11,366 nt of DNA from an uncultured Actinomycetes bacterium (GCA_903839355.1 CAIMBV010000251.1:1-11366), one strand, 5' to 3'; shown: positions 1 through 7,223, counted from the first letter of the stretch. Notes: a model not told the origin generated them from the letters alone. Program-made: numbers and translations.

Positions 1-1625
1 GGATGTCATTCCAACGCGGAACTCCTGGCATTTTCGATGGAGATGGCCCTAAAGCTCCTTTTGAGGAGAAATCTGGGCTGCGCGTGATTGGCAAGGTTCC
101 CGCCAAGGTCACTGGAACTCGGACCAAGTGGTGGGCCGACAAGCAGATCTTCCTCAAAGAGGCAGAACTCTCTATCGAAGATATTCACGCTCGCGCACGC
201 CAGACCTCCTATTTGGTTCCTGGTTTGCAGCTGACCGTTAATGATAATCGCGGCAAATCCAAGACATCTGAGATCTTCCTTCACAAGGGAGGGATCTCTG
301 AGTTCTGTACCTTCTTGCGTCCTGATGAACCTATCGGTGAAGTGATCCGTTTAACCGGAAGTGGTGAGTACACCGAGACCGTTCCGGTCTTGGACGATAA
401 AGGCCACATGATGCCAACAGAGGTAAATCGCACCATGGGTGTCGATATCGCCATGCAGTGGGGCAATGCATTTGAAACCACTATGTCATCTTTTGTAAAC
501 ATTATTGCCACCCCGAAAGGTGGAACACATACACAAGGTTTCGAACGCGCGATCACCAAGGCCTTTAATGATGCACTTCGTGCAACAAAGACTTTGAAGA
601 ACAATGAGATCGATGTGATTAAGGACGATGTTCTCGAAGGATTAACAGCGGTCATAACTGTTCGCATGTCCGAACCACAATTTGAAGGACAGACCAAGGA
701 AGTTTTGGGAACTGCCGCAGCTGCAAAGATCGTGGCGAGCGTTGTAACAGATGAGCTTAAGAATTTCTTTAATTCAACGAAACGGATCGATAAAGCCACC
801 GGTCGCGCGATCCTCGAGAAGGTGGCAGCAGCATCTCGTACCCGCATCTCAGCTCGAGCTCATAAAGATCTGCAACGCCGCAAGAGCGCGTTAGAGAATA
901 GTTCGTTGCCCACAAAGTTATCGGATTGTCGTTCAGATGACACTGCGCGTACTGAACTCTTTATTGTTGAGGGTGATTCTGCGCTGGGTACTACAAAAGC
1001 CGCACGTAACTCAGAGTTCCAAGCAATTCTGCCGATACGAGGGAAAATTTTGAATGTGCAAAAAGCGTCTCTTTCGCAGATGCTGGAGAACAATGAATGT
1101 GCCTCCATCATCCAGGTCATCGGAGCCGGTTCAGGAGCATCCTTTAACCTAGAAGATGCTCGATATGGTCGCGTCATCTTGATGTCAGATGCCGATGTGG
1201 ATGGTGCGCATATCCGCTGCCTGCTACTTACTTTGGTCTATCGCTATATGCGACCTTTGATTCAAGACGGTCGCGTCTTTGCCGCAATCCCACCTTTGCA
1301 TCGCATTGATGTGATCGGTGGCAAGCGTGGCGAGGTTTATTACACCTATTCAGATGAAGAGATGAAGAAACTACTCGCTGATTTAACCAAGAGTGGTAAG
1401 CGTTGGAAAGAGCCAGTTCAACGCTACAAAGGTCTTGGCGAGATGGATGCCGATCAATTGCGCGAGACGACCATGGACCCAGAGAAGCGCACCTTGCGTA
1501 GGGTGACTATGAACGATGCCAAGGCCGCTGAAGCCATCTTTGAACTGCTTATGGGTAACGAGGTAGCGCCTCGAAAAGAATTTATTTCAACTGCAGAGAT
1601 CGACCGCGATCGGATTGATGCCTAA
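1..1625 (+). CDS. parE: DNA topoisomerase IV subunit B, 5'-truncated by the window edge
   Basis: This is the ATPase/TOPRIM subunit of type IIA topoisomerase. It pairs with ParC to decatenate or relax DNA by ATP-driven strand passage. The frame is open from the first base and stops with TAA at 1623-1625. About 540 residues are visible; GyrB/ParE proteins are usually 650-700, so roughly the first 150 residues (most of the GHKL ATP-binding domain) lie outside. The ATG at 3 is internal, not a start. Counting from that Met, the transducer domain comes first, followed by the TOPRIM glutamate motif EGDSALG (323-329), the acidic cluster DADVDG (396-401) and the C-terminal RYKGLGEMD motif (474-482). 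The Leu in EGDSALG, where gyrase has Gly, and the phrase ILPIRGKILNVQKAS fit actinobacterial ParE from memory of the family. A divergent GyrB is the alternative. It converges on parC with a 12-base gap. Confidence 0.93.
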   Translation, partial: MSFQRGTPGIFDGDGPKAPFEEKSGLRVIGKVPAKVTGTRTKWWADKQIFLKEAELSIEDIHARARQTSYLVPGLQLTVNDNRGKSKTSEIFLHKGGISEFCTFLRPDEPIGEVIRLTGSGEYTETVPVLDDKGHMMPTEVNRTMGVDIAMQWGNAFETTMSSFVNIIATPKGGTHTQGFERAITKAFNDALRATKTLKNNEIDVIKDDVLEGLTAVITVRMSEPQFEGQTKEVLGTAAAAKIVASVVTDELKNFFNSTKRIDKATGRAILEKVAAASRTRISARAHKDLQRRKSALENSSLPTKLSDCRSDDTARTELFIVEGDSALGTTKAARNSEFQAILPIRGKILNVQKASLSQMLENNECASIIQVIGAGSGASFNLEDARYGRVILMSDADVDGAHIRCLLLTLVYRYMRPLIQDGRVFAAIPPLHRIDVIGGKRGEVYYTYSDEEMKKLLADLTKSGKRWKEPVQRYKGLGEMDADQLRETTMDPEKRTLRRVTMNDAKAAEAIFELLMGNEVAPRKEFISTAEIDRDRIDA

Positions 1626-1637
1626 GTTGTAGTTTTG

Positions 1638-3140
1638 TTACGCAGCACCAATTCGAGTTCGTCGTGGCGTTGCAAAATTCTTTGAGACGGCAGTTAACTC
1701 AGTAGAGACCTGAGCCTTGATGTTCGCCTCGCTGGAGAGAAGTGTTTTGAGCGCAGCGATGGTTTCACTGAGTTGTTTCTGCTCTGTCTCGAGCTCGAGC
1801 TTGCTTACCTTTGTCAGTCGGCGCAGTGGCATATCGAGGATGTATGTCGCCTGCTCATCGCTTAATTTGAATCCCTTCATGAGGGCATCTTTCGCGCTCT
1901 GCGCATCCTCTGATCCCCGAATGATTTTGATGACCTTATCGATATCAATAATCGCTTTCAGCAGGCCATCGACAAGTGTCAATCGCCCCTGCGCCTTTGC
2001 TTTACGAAATTCCGATCTGCGGCGCACAACTTCGATGCGATGCGCGATAAAGACTTCGAGCAACTCCTTGAGACCTAAAGTCTGTGGCTTGCCATCGACG
2101 AGCGCGACCGCGTTAACAGAGAATTGATCCTCCATCGGAGTTAACTTGTAGAGCTTTTCGAGAATCTCTTCTGGTTCATAGCCGTTTTTAATCTCGATAA
2201 CGACCTTCGTTCCCTGCTGGCCATCGGAGAGGTCAATGATGTCCGAGATCCCTAGTACTTTCTTTGACTTAACTAAATCTGCGATCTTCTCAACGACCTT
2301 TTCGGGGCCAATGTTGTAAGGGAACTCCGTAATAACAATGCCCTGTTTGCGGGAGGTGACTTTTTCGATGACGGCGGTAGCGCGAACTTTGAACGAACCG
2401 CGACCAGTGGCATAAGCATCTGCCACGCCTTCCAGGCCAATGATTTCGCCTCCGGTTGGAAAGTCAGGAGCTGGCACATACTTCATCAGCGATTTGAGAG
2501 TCGCTTTTGGATTATCAATCAGGTGTTTTGCTGCCGCGACTACCTCACCCAAGTTGTGTGGCGGCATATTTGTTGCCATACCCACCGCGATTCCAGTGGC
2601 TCCATTAACGAGGAGATTAGGGAATGCGGCTGGGAGCACGAGGGGTTCTAGTAATTGACCGTCATAGTTTCCGCCAAAGTCCACAGTATCTTCATCGGCC
2701 TCATCGACCATCGCCATAGCAGCAGGGGCGAGTCTGGCCTCGGTGTAACGCATAGCGGCAGGTCCAGCATCAAGCGAACCAAAATTTCCGTGACCATCGA
2801 TCAGGGGCAGACGCGTCGTGAAGGGTTGAGCTAGACGAACTGCCGCGTCGTAAATCGCACCATCTCCGTGCGGATGCAACTTACCCATTACCTCGCCGAC
2901 AACGCGAGCACACTTGACGTGGCCCCGGTCTGGACGAAGTCCCATGTCGAACATCTGGTGCAGAATGCGGCGCTGAACCGGCTTGAGGCCATCGCGGGCA
3001 TCAGGTAGCGCTCTTGAGTAAATGACCGAGTAGGCATATTCGAGGAATGAGTCACTCATCTCTTTCGAGACGTCGATATCCACGATCTTGCCTGGGTTCT
3101 CTCCAGCCTTTGGGAGAACGGCTTTAGGGGTGCGTGCCAT
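1638..3140 (-). CDS. parC: DNA topoisomerase IV subunit A lacking the C-terminal domain
   Basis: This is the breakage-reunion subunit that cleaves and rejoins DNA and partners ParE. The protein is about 500 aa from the ATG at 3140 (MARTPKA). The winged-helix/tower core is complete: QRRIL helix (56-60), quinolone-pocket segment HPHGDGAIYD (89-98), catalytic RY (R131, Y132), the GATGIAVGMATNMPPHN loop, and the coiled-coil region ending near 490. It stops shortly after the FATPRRTRI segment. Family members are normally 740-850 aa, with a beta-pinwheel DNA-wrapping domain after this point; none is present. Only 12 bases separate its stop from the parE stop, so there is no room for a frameshifted remainder. 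No gyrase-type GyrA box (QRRGGKG) is seen. A TTG at 3161 is in frame, but the ATG is preferred because a promoter-like CAAGAT box sits 7 bases upstream of it. It could be called gyrA-like; pairing with the adjacent ParE favours ParC. Confidence 0.93.
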   Translation of the reverse strand: MARTPKAVLPKAGENPGKIVDIDVSKEMSDSFLEYAYSVIYSRALPDARDGLKPVQRRILHQMFDMGLRPDRGHVKCARVVGEVMGKLHPHGDGAIYDAAVRLAQPFTTRLPLIDGHGNFGSLDAGPAAMRYTEARLAPAAMAMVDEADEDTVDFGGNYDGQLLEPLVLPAAFPNLLVNGATGIAVGMATNMPPHNLGEVVAAAKHLIDNPKATLKSLMKYVPAPDFPTGGEIIGLEGVADAYATGRGSFKVRATAVIEKVTSRKQGIVITEFPYNIGPEKVVEKIADLVKSKKVLGISDIIDLSDGQQGTKVVIEIKNGYEPEEILEKLYKLTPMEDQFSVNAVALVDGKPQTLGLKELLEVFIAHRIEVVRRRSEFRKAKAQGRLTLVDGLLKAIIDIDKVIKIIRGSEDAQSAKDALMKGFKLSDEQATYILDMPLRRLTKVSKLELETEQKQLSETIAALKTLLSSEANIKAQVSTELTAVSKNFATPRRTRIGAA

Positions 3141-3156
3141 GGCGCGTATCTTGCCA
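3140..3156 (-). promoter_or_regulatory. Candidate extended -10 promoter, leaderless parC
   Basis: Read on the minus strand, TGG precedes CAAGAT (3153-3148), then 7 bases, then the parC ATG at 3140. No Shine-Dalgarno sequence is visible. The arrangement suggests transcription starting at or next to the ATG. No clear -35 box is seen. The 13-base string GTGGCAAGATACG here (3156-3144) recurs exactly upstream of rplS at 7146-7158, which supports it as a promoter element. Confidence 0.45.
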
Positions 3157-3165
3157 CGCAATTTA

Positions 3166-3181
3166 CGGCAGGATGGGGATG
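3166..3181 (+). promoter_or_regulatory. Candidate -10 box or SD that decides the phosphodiesterase start
   Basis: CAGGAT (3169-3174) lies 6 bases upstream of the GTG at 3181, the same spacing as the other start-proximal boxes in this window. The AGGA inside it (3170-3173) could instead serve as a Shine-Dalgarno sequence 7 bases before that GTG. Either reading favours GTG 3181 over the in-frame ATG at 3139, which has neither signal and whose start codon would overlap the parC start codon. Confidence 0.35.
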
Positions 3182-4272
3182 TGGGCTTAGGACTGGCAGA
3201 TCTGTCGCAATCTATATTTGCCTCTCTCGGTCTCCCGGGGGTTGATAATCAACTCAACCTCTCGCCATCACGCCGCAGCGCTCTCTTGCTGGTCGATGGA
3301 ATGGGATCTACATCACTTGAGAAATATGCTTCTCAATTTCCGATCTTTAGCCAGGTTTTAACCACTCGCTCATTGCAATCACATTTTCCATCAACAACGG
3401 TTACAAATCTGACAAGTTTAGGAACTGGTGAATTACCAGGAGTGCATGGAATGTTGGGCTACACCGTGCGCGTCCCAAACTCAGGAACGCCTGGTCGATT
3501 GTTGAATGCGCTCAAGTGGGATGATCGCGTGGATCCACTCTTCTGGCAGAAGGTTCCAACTCTCTTTGAACGCGCTATGGAACATGGAATTACCGTAACC
3601 AATATTGCAGAGAAGCGATATGAAGGAAGTGCTTTCACTCAAGCTGCACTTCGTGGTGCAGATTATGTAGGAGCAAATCACGCCGAGCAGATGGTTGAAG
3701 CAGCAGTGCGTGCTTTAGCAGAACCCAACTCATTTACTTATTTGTATATCAACGCCCTTGATCACGCCGGGCACAACGATGGCGTGGGTAGCGAGAAGTG
3801 GCTTACCGCGCTCTCGCAAGTTGCGGATTTAATTGGGAAATTGCGTGACCGTTTGCCACGTAATACCGATCTCTATGTCACCGCTGATCACGGCATGGTG
3901 AATGTAGGTGAGAAGATTATTTTGGGTGTTGAGAACAATCTAATGCAGAACGTAACTCTGGTTGGCGGAGAACCACGCGCTCGTCACATTTACGTAAGAG
4001 GCGGCGCTCTTGAGGAAACTCTTGTGCAGTGGCGTGAGTATTTAGGGGATAGGGCTGCGGTTCATTCGAAATCAGAGGCGATCGGTGCTGGGCTATTCGG
4101 TAGCCAGATATCAGAGGATAGTTTAGATCGAATGGGTGATTTAGTAGTTATTGCAAGCGATGAGGTTATTTTGATTGATCCAACTCGCATTTCGCAGGAG
4201 TCGGCGATGGTAGGTCACCACGGTGGGATCACCGAATCAGAGACCGTTATTCCTCTTCTGAAGTTCCTTTAG
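3181..4272 (+). CDS. Type I phosphodiesterase / nucleotide pyrophosphatase family protein (alkaline phosphatase superfamily)
   Basis: This is a predicted soluble two-metal phosphohydrolase of the NPP/PglZ-like part of the alkaline phosphatase superfamily; the substrate is unknown. Counting from GTG 3181 (363 aa), all expected ligands are visible: Asp in LLLVDGMG (D39), the nucleophile Thr in FPSTTVTN (T72/T73), DHAGH (D194, H198), ADHGM (D236, H237) and GHHGG (H347). No signal peptide or membrane segment is seen, so it probably acts in the cytoplasm. Homologues sit beside sepH and parE/parC in other actinobacteria (recalled). The start is uncertain: ATG 3139 adds 14 residues, and the frame is open further upstream through non-ATG codons. 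The 3' end overlaps the sepH 3' end by 26 bases on the opposite strand (4247-4272). The family call is strong; any cellular role would be a guess. Confidence 0.88.
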   Translation: MGLGLADLSQSIFASLGLPGVDNQLNLSPSRRSALLLVDGMGSTSLEKYASQFPIFSQVLTTRSLQSHFPSTTVTNLTSLGTGELPGVHGMLGYTVRVPNSGTPGRLLNALKWDDRVDPLFWQKVPTLFERAMEHGITVTNIAEKRYEGSAFTQAALRGADYVGANHAEQMVEAAVRALAEPNSFTYLYINALDHAGHNDGVGSEKWLTALSQVADLIGKLRDRLPRNTDLYVTADHGMVNVGEKIILGVENNLMQNVTLVGGEPRARHIYVRGGALEETLVQWREYLGDRAAVHSKSEAIGAGLFGSQISEDSLDRMGDLVVIASDEVILIDPTRISQESAMVGHHGGITESETVIPLLKFL

Positions 4273-5080
4273 ATCCGCCAAACATAATGTCATCCCAGGA
4301 AGGGATCTTGAGTCGTTTGGTGATGCCATCTCGCTTCTCCGCCTCACTCACCTCAGATGAAACACTCGGCCCGGTATCGATGATTGCATCAAGACCAGAA
4401 ATTCTCGGAGTATCTGAAGCGGTCTTCTCGTCACCGTTTTCACGCACAGCAACCAGCCGTGGAACTGGAGTGGTGGGGTAGACGATTCCATGTGATGGAG
4501 TCTGATGGCGTGAATCGATCTCATCGCCAGCGATCCATGCCGCACCGTCATCGAGCGCTTCTAAACTGCGATTTGCCAGGTCAAAGGTCCAATTCGCTTC
4601 GCTGATCGAGCCATCTTTTGTCGGGTAGTAAAGGACGATATTCCAAGAGCCATCAGGGTTGCGCCAGGTATTCCACTCGACTCGCTCCATATCAACTCCG
4701 CGCGGGGAGAGCTGAGCAATTGTCGCTGCGGAAAGTGTCGGCGCATATTTCTCGCGACGAAGTTGTGCCGCGAGAGCAAGTCCAATGACATAGGCCCGTT
4801 CCTGCAAGATGGGACCTGAAAATTTCTCTACCTTCTCCGTCGACCACTGAGTGGTTCGAGCGATCGAATCGATGCTTTCGCCACTGCGCAATCTGGCTTG
4901 AATCTCTTTCACGGTCACAGTGGTCTCTTCATCAGATGGCACAACTGCGACCAGGCGAGGTTGGTTCACCAATGCTCGTAATTGATCGCTAATACGAAGA
5001 GTATGAGTGGTTCCATCCTGCGACTGCAGCTCTAGTTCGCTGCCATCTTCAGATCGTCCAATTAACCGTAGATCGCTCAC
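4247..5080 (-). CDS. sepH: Septation protein SepH (DUF3071 family)
   Basis: SepH is an actinobacterial cell-division protein that, from work in Streptomyces and mycobacteria, binds FtsZ and promotes its assembly at the septum. From GTG 5080 the protein is 277 aa. It opens with the typical beta-rich N-terminus SDLRLIGRSEDG, followed by a helix-turn-helix-like segment around residues 57-97 (VKEIQARLRSGESIDSIA, then WSTEKVEKFSGPILQERA). A W-rich domain (VEWNTWRNPDGSW) follows near 130-175, then a linker, and then the conserved C-terminal tail PSWDDIMFGG. A TTG at 5098 adds six residues. GTG 5080 is chosen because it begins at the conserved SDLRLIG and has a CACTCT box 6 bases upstream. It lies downstream of the MFS gene on the same strand (55-base gap) and may be co-transcribed with it or have its own promoter. 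Confidence 0.92.
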   Translation of the reverse strand: MSDLRLIGRSEDGSELELQSQDGTTHTLRISDQLRALVNQPRLVAVVPSDEETTVTVKEIQARLRSGESIDSIARTTQWSTEKVEKFSGPILQERAYVIGLALAAQLRREKYAPTLSAATIAQLSPRGVDMERVEWNTWRNPDGSWNIVLYYPTKDGSISEANWTFDLANRSLEALDDGAAWIAGDEIDSRHQTPSHGIVYPTTPVPRLVAVRENGDEKTASDTPRISGLDAIIDTGPSVSSEVSEAEKRDGITKRLKIPSWDDIMFGGSKGTSEEE

Positions 5081-5095
5081 GAGCAAAGAGTGCCA
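5081..5095 (-). promoter_or_regulatory. Candidate extended -10 promoter of leaderless sepH
   Basis: On the minus strand TGG is followed by CACTCT (5092-5087), a 6-base spacer and GTG at 5080. No Shine-Dalgarno sequence precedes either candidate start. The layout matches the box before parC (TGG plus CAAGAT, 7-base spacer). No -35 box is evident. This is inference from spacing and recurrence. Confidence 0.35.
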
Positions 5096-5135
5096 CAACT
5101 GCGGGTGGAAGTATGGGATCTCTCAGCCATCGGCC

Positions 5136-6332
5136 TCAGTGATCAGCAATCTTGCGCCAGGTGCGTAGAAAGGGGAGCGTTCCCAGGTTTGCCAAGACGA
5201 GGCAGATGATGGGAACGACAAAGGCCTTACTCGCGCCGCGAGAATCGATGATGTGTCCGGTCAGGGTTCCAGGGAGCGCGCCGCCAAGGGATAGTCCAGC
5301 AATTACCCAGGCAAGAGTCTCAGTAACTTTTTCGGCCGGCACCGATTTCTCTGCAACTCCATAGCCAGCCACGATGAGAGGGGCTACGCCCATTCCGGAG
5401 AGAAAGAGAGCGGCGGACAAAATCACCATCGAGTGGATGAAGAAGAATGGAATTGAAAGCACTGCAATTGCAATGAGGTTAATCCGAAAGCGAGATGCAT
5501 CCTTGAGCTTCCACTTGATCGAGCCGTTAAATATTGCTGCAACTCCACTACCGGCAGCCCAGATAGCGAGCACTAAGCCGGTGTAAGCACTGTCGTGATG
5601 CTCCTGCGCATAACCCACTACAGCAAGATTAGTTGAGCTAAAAAAAGCGCCGATAAAAATAAAGGGAAGAAATACCGCTTGCACAATCGGCAAAGCGAGA
5701 ACGAATCCTTTTGCACTTGATTCATCTGGTTTAAAGGGAGCCGGTTCAGTAGAGCGTTGTGAGATAAAGAGAGTCGTTCCGATTGCCATAAATGAAAAAC
5801 CCATGGCCATTCCTGCAGCGGGAGATATGAATGTGGCAGCAGATGTGGCGACGATCGGTCCCACAATGAAAATGATTTCATCCATCAGCGCTTCATACGA
5901 ATAAGCCGTGTTAATGAGCGCGCGATCTTCACCAAGCACCCATAGCCAACGTCTTCTCGTTAATCCACCCACGTTAGGTAGAAAGATCTCTGCCAGAAAG
6001 ATTGCGGTCATCCAGATATATGTAGGGGCGTGGTTATAGATGGCGAAGAGAAAAACTAGGTCGAAACTTATATAAAAAGGGATGGTGAAGCGGAGCACCT
6101 TTCGCTGACCCAGCCGGTCGGCATATCTAGACCAGGTTGGGCTAAATACCGTTGATATGAGGGCGGCTCCGGTAGAAACCGTTCCTGCGAGCGTGTAGGA
6201 GTGCTTGATATGGACGATTACAAAGGTGATCGAGAGCAAAGTCATCGATATAGGCAATCGCGCGATTGAGCCTGCGATTGAGAAACGTAACGCGCCAGGT
6301 ACCGCGAAAAGTTTGCGATACGGTGAAAACAT
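5136..6332 (-). CDS. Major facilitator superfamily (MFS) transporter, substrate unknown
   Basis: This is an integral inner-membrane permease of 398 aa, the usual MFS length, with about 11-12 hydrophobic segments. These include roughly 17-42, 48-70, 86-106, 108-128, two around 150-195, and several pairs between 215 and 395. The loop between segments 2 and 3 reads WSRYADRLGQRKVLRF, close to the MFS motif A pattern (GxLaDrxGrRk). A second GHIIDSRGASKAF loop near 360 occupies the equivalent place in the C-terminal half. Nothing identifies the substrate; it looks like a drug- or metabolite-efflux type rather than a sugar:proton symporter. The ATG at 6332 has a TAGAAT box 6 bases upstream and no convincing ribosome binding site. 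It is divergent from the inositol-monophosphatase gene and upstream of sepH on the same strand. Confidence 0.9.
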   Translation of the reverse strand: MFSPYRKLFAVPGALRFSIAGSIARLPISMTLLSITFVIVHIKHSYTLAGTVSTGAALISTVFSPTWSRYADRLGQRKVLRFTIPFYISFDLVFLFAIYNHAPTYIWMTAIFLAEIFLPNVGGLTRRRWLWVLGEDRALINTAYSYEALMDEIIFIVGPIVATSAATFISPAAGMAMGFSFMAIGTTLFISQRSTEPAPFKPDESSAKGFVLALPIVQAVFLPFIFIGAFFSSTNLAVVGYAQEHHDSAYTGLVLAIWAAGSGVAAIFNGSIKWKLKDASRFRINLIAIAVLSIPFFFIHSMVILSAALFLSGMGVAPLIVAGYGVAEKSVPAEKVTETLAWVIAGLSLGGALPGTLTGHIIDSRGASKAFVVPIICLVLANLGTLPFLRTWRKIADH

Positions 6333-6341
6333 ACCTAGATT
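6313..6341 (+). promoter_or_regulatory. Promoter of the inositol-monophosphatase-family gene
   Basis: TTGCGA (6313-6318), a 17-base spacer and TAGATT (6336-6341) form a -35/-10 pair. Six bases then precede the ATG at 6348, predicting a leaderless transcript. The -35 lies inside the first codons of the divergent MFS gene. The central 9 bases TAGATTCTA (6336-6344) are a palindrome about one central base and supply both -10 boxes. Confidence 0.6.
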
Positions 6342-6366
6342 CTATCCATGAAGCAGAGTGAGCCAA
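6339..6366 (-). promoter_or_regulatory. Promoter of MFS gene, interlocked with the divergent promoter
   Basis: On the minus strand, TTGGCT (6366-6361), a 16-base spacer and TAGAAT (6344-6339) form a recognisable -35/-10 pair. TAGAAT is followed by 6 bases and then the ATG at 6332, which predicts a leaderless mRNA. The -10 shares bases 6339-6341 with the -10 of the plus-strand promoter. Confidence 0.6.
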
Positions 6367-7133
6367 CCGAGTTAATTGATGAGCTACTTGTACTCGCAGA
6401 AGGAATTGCGCAGAAAGCTGGAGAATTACTCTCAAATCGCCCCGATACCTTCGATATAAATCAGAAGAGTTCTGCTCGCGATTTTGCAACACATATGGAT
6501 CACGCGAGTGAGAAGTTAATAGTGAGTGAAATATTGGCTGCGCGACCTGGCGATGGAATCATCGGCGAAGAGGGAGCGGCTCGCGAATCTGCCTCTGGTA
6601 TCACTTGGGTAATCGACCCTATTGATGGAACCGTAAATTACTTTTACAACCTTCCAGGCTGGAATATCAGCATCGCTGCCAAGGATGATCAAGGTGTTCT
6701 CATCGGGATTGTCTATGCGCCAACTTTGAACTCTTTGTGGCGAGCCAGTCGAGGTGGTGGGGCCTACCTCAATGATCGCAAGATCGATGTATCCAACGCC
6801 GACACTTTGAGCGACTCCTTAATTGCGACCGGATTCTCCTACGACCTCGCTGAGCGAGTGCGCCAGGGAGAGATGATTGCTCACTTGATTCCGAGGGTCC
6901 GCGATATTCGCCGAAATGGCGCCGCCGCGGTAGATCTCTGCCACGTTGCCAGTGGGGCAGTCGATGGGTACTTTGAAACTGGGCTCAAGGAGTGGGATTT
7001 GGCTGCCGGAGGGCTCATCGCTCGTGAGGCGGGCGCCCTGGTGACGGGCAGAAATGGCGGCCTGGCGGGGGAGTCCATGGTGATCGCAGCCGGACCAGCC
7101 CTCCACGCGCTGTTGACCCACGAAATTGGCTAG
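6348..7133 (+). CDS. Inositol monophosphatase family protein
   Basis: This is a Mg2+-dependent, Li+-sensitive-type sugar or polyol phosphate phosphatase of 261 aa, the family's normal length. The metal site is intact: GEEG (E74/E75), WVIDPIDGTVNY (D90, I92 carbonyl, D93) and the C-terminal WDLAAG (W216, D217). Family members in actinobacteria include SuhB/ImpA (myo-inositol-1-phosphatase, for inositol lipids and mycothiol), HisN (histidinol phosphatase) and fructose bisphosphatase types. The motif FYNLPGWNISIA fits the inositol/histidinol phosphatase branch but does not decide between them. It is probably cytoplasmic. The ATG at 6348 is preceded by TAGATT with a 6-base spacer and no Shine-Dalgarno sequence. 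It is last in the left block; rplS follows after 90 bases with its own promoter. Confidence 0.92.
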   Translation: MKQSEPTELIDELLVLAEGIAQKAGELLSNRPDTFDINQKSSARDFATHMDHASEKLIVSEILAARPGDGIIGEEGAARESASGITWVIDPIDGTVNYFYNLPGWNISIAAKDDQGVLIGIVYAPTLNSLWRASRGGGAYLNDRKIDVSNADTLSDSLIATGFSYDLAERVRQGEMIAHLIPRVRDIRRNGAAAVDLCHVASGAVDGYFETGLKEWDLAAGGLIAREAGALVTGRNGGLAGESMVIAAGPALHALLTHEIG

Positions 7134-7155
7134 CCCTGCCCCCATGTGGCAAGAT
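7126..7155 (+). promoter_or_regulatory. Candidate rplS promoter
   Basis: TTGGCT (7126-7131) overlaps the stop codon of the upstream gene. After 18 bases comes CAAGAT (7150-7155), immediately preceded by TGG (7147-7149), an extended -10 form. The predicted start near 7162 leaves a leader of about 62 bases. The 13 bases GTGGCAAGATACG (7146-7158) are identical to those in front of parC on the other strand. Confidence 0.45.
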
Positions 7156-7159
7156 ACGA

Positions 7160-7223
7160 CCTTCAGCAACTCTTTCTACATGACGGACCCTCTCAACGGG
7201 GCCCCACAAGCAAAGGATTACCC
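7160..7223 (+). promoter_or_regulatory. rplS leader with hairpin and ribosome binding site
   Basis: The 5' leader of rplS holds an imperfect hairpin: GGACCC (7185-7190) can pair with GGGGCC (7198-7203) across one A-G mismatch and a 7-base loop. AAGGA (7213-7217) sits 6 bases before the ATG at 7224 and is the clearest Shine-Dalgarno sequence in the window. Ribosomal protein leaders often bind their product, but no known motif is recognised here. A regulatory role for the hairpin is speculative; the ribosome binding site is solid. Confidence 0.5.

Noticed and set aside
969..989. EGDSALG instead of EGDSAGG in the TOPRIM motif as a possible defect
   Set aside because: Leu at this position is normal in actinobacterial ParE; the catalytic Glu and the DADVDG cluster are intact.
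3138..3141. Overlapping divergent start codons of parC and the phosphodiesterase gene in a shared CATG
   Set aside because: ATG 3139 has no ribosome binding site or -10-like box, whereas GTG 3181 has CAGGAT/AGGA at the right distance. The overlap is probably an artefact of choosing the first ATG.
4287..4791. Several short open frames on both strands within sepH
   Set aside because: They overlap the well-supported sepH frame, show no ribosome binding sites and resemble nothing known.
7198..7205. GGGGCCCC palindrome in the rplS leader as a separate operator
   Set aside because: It is short and GC-only, and is better explained as the 3' arm of the leader hairpin.
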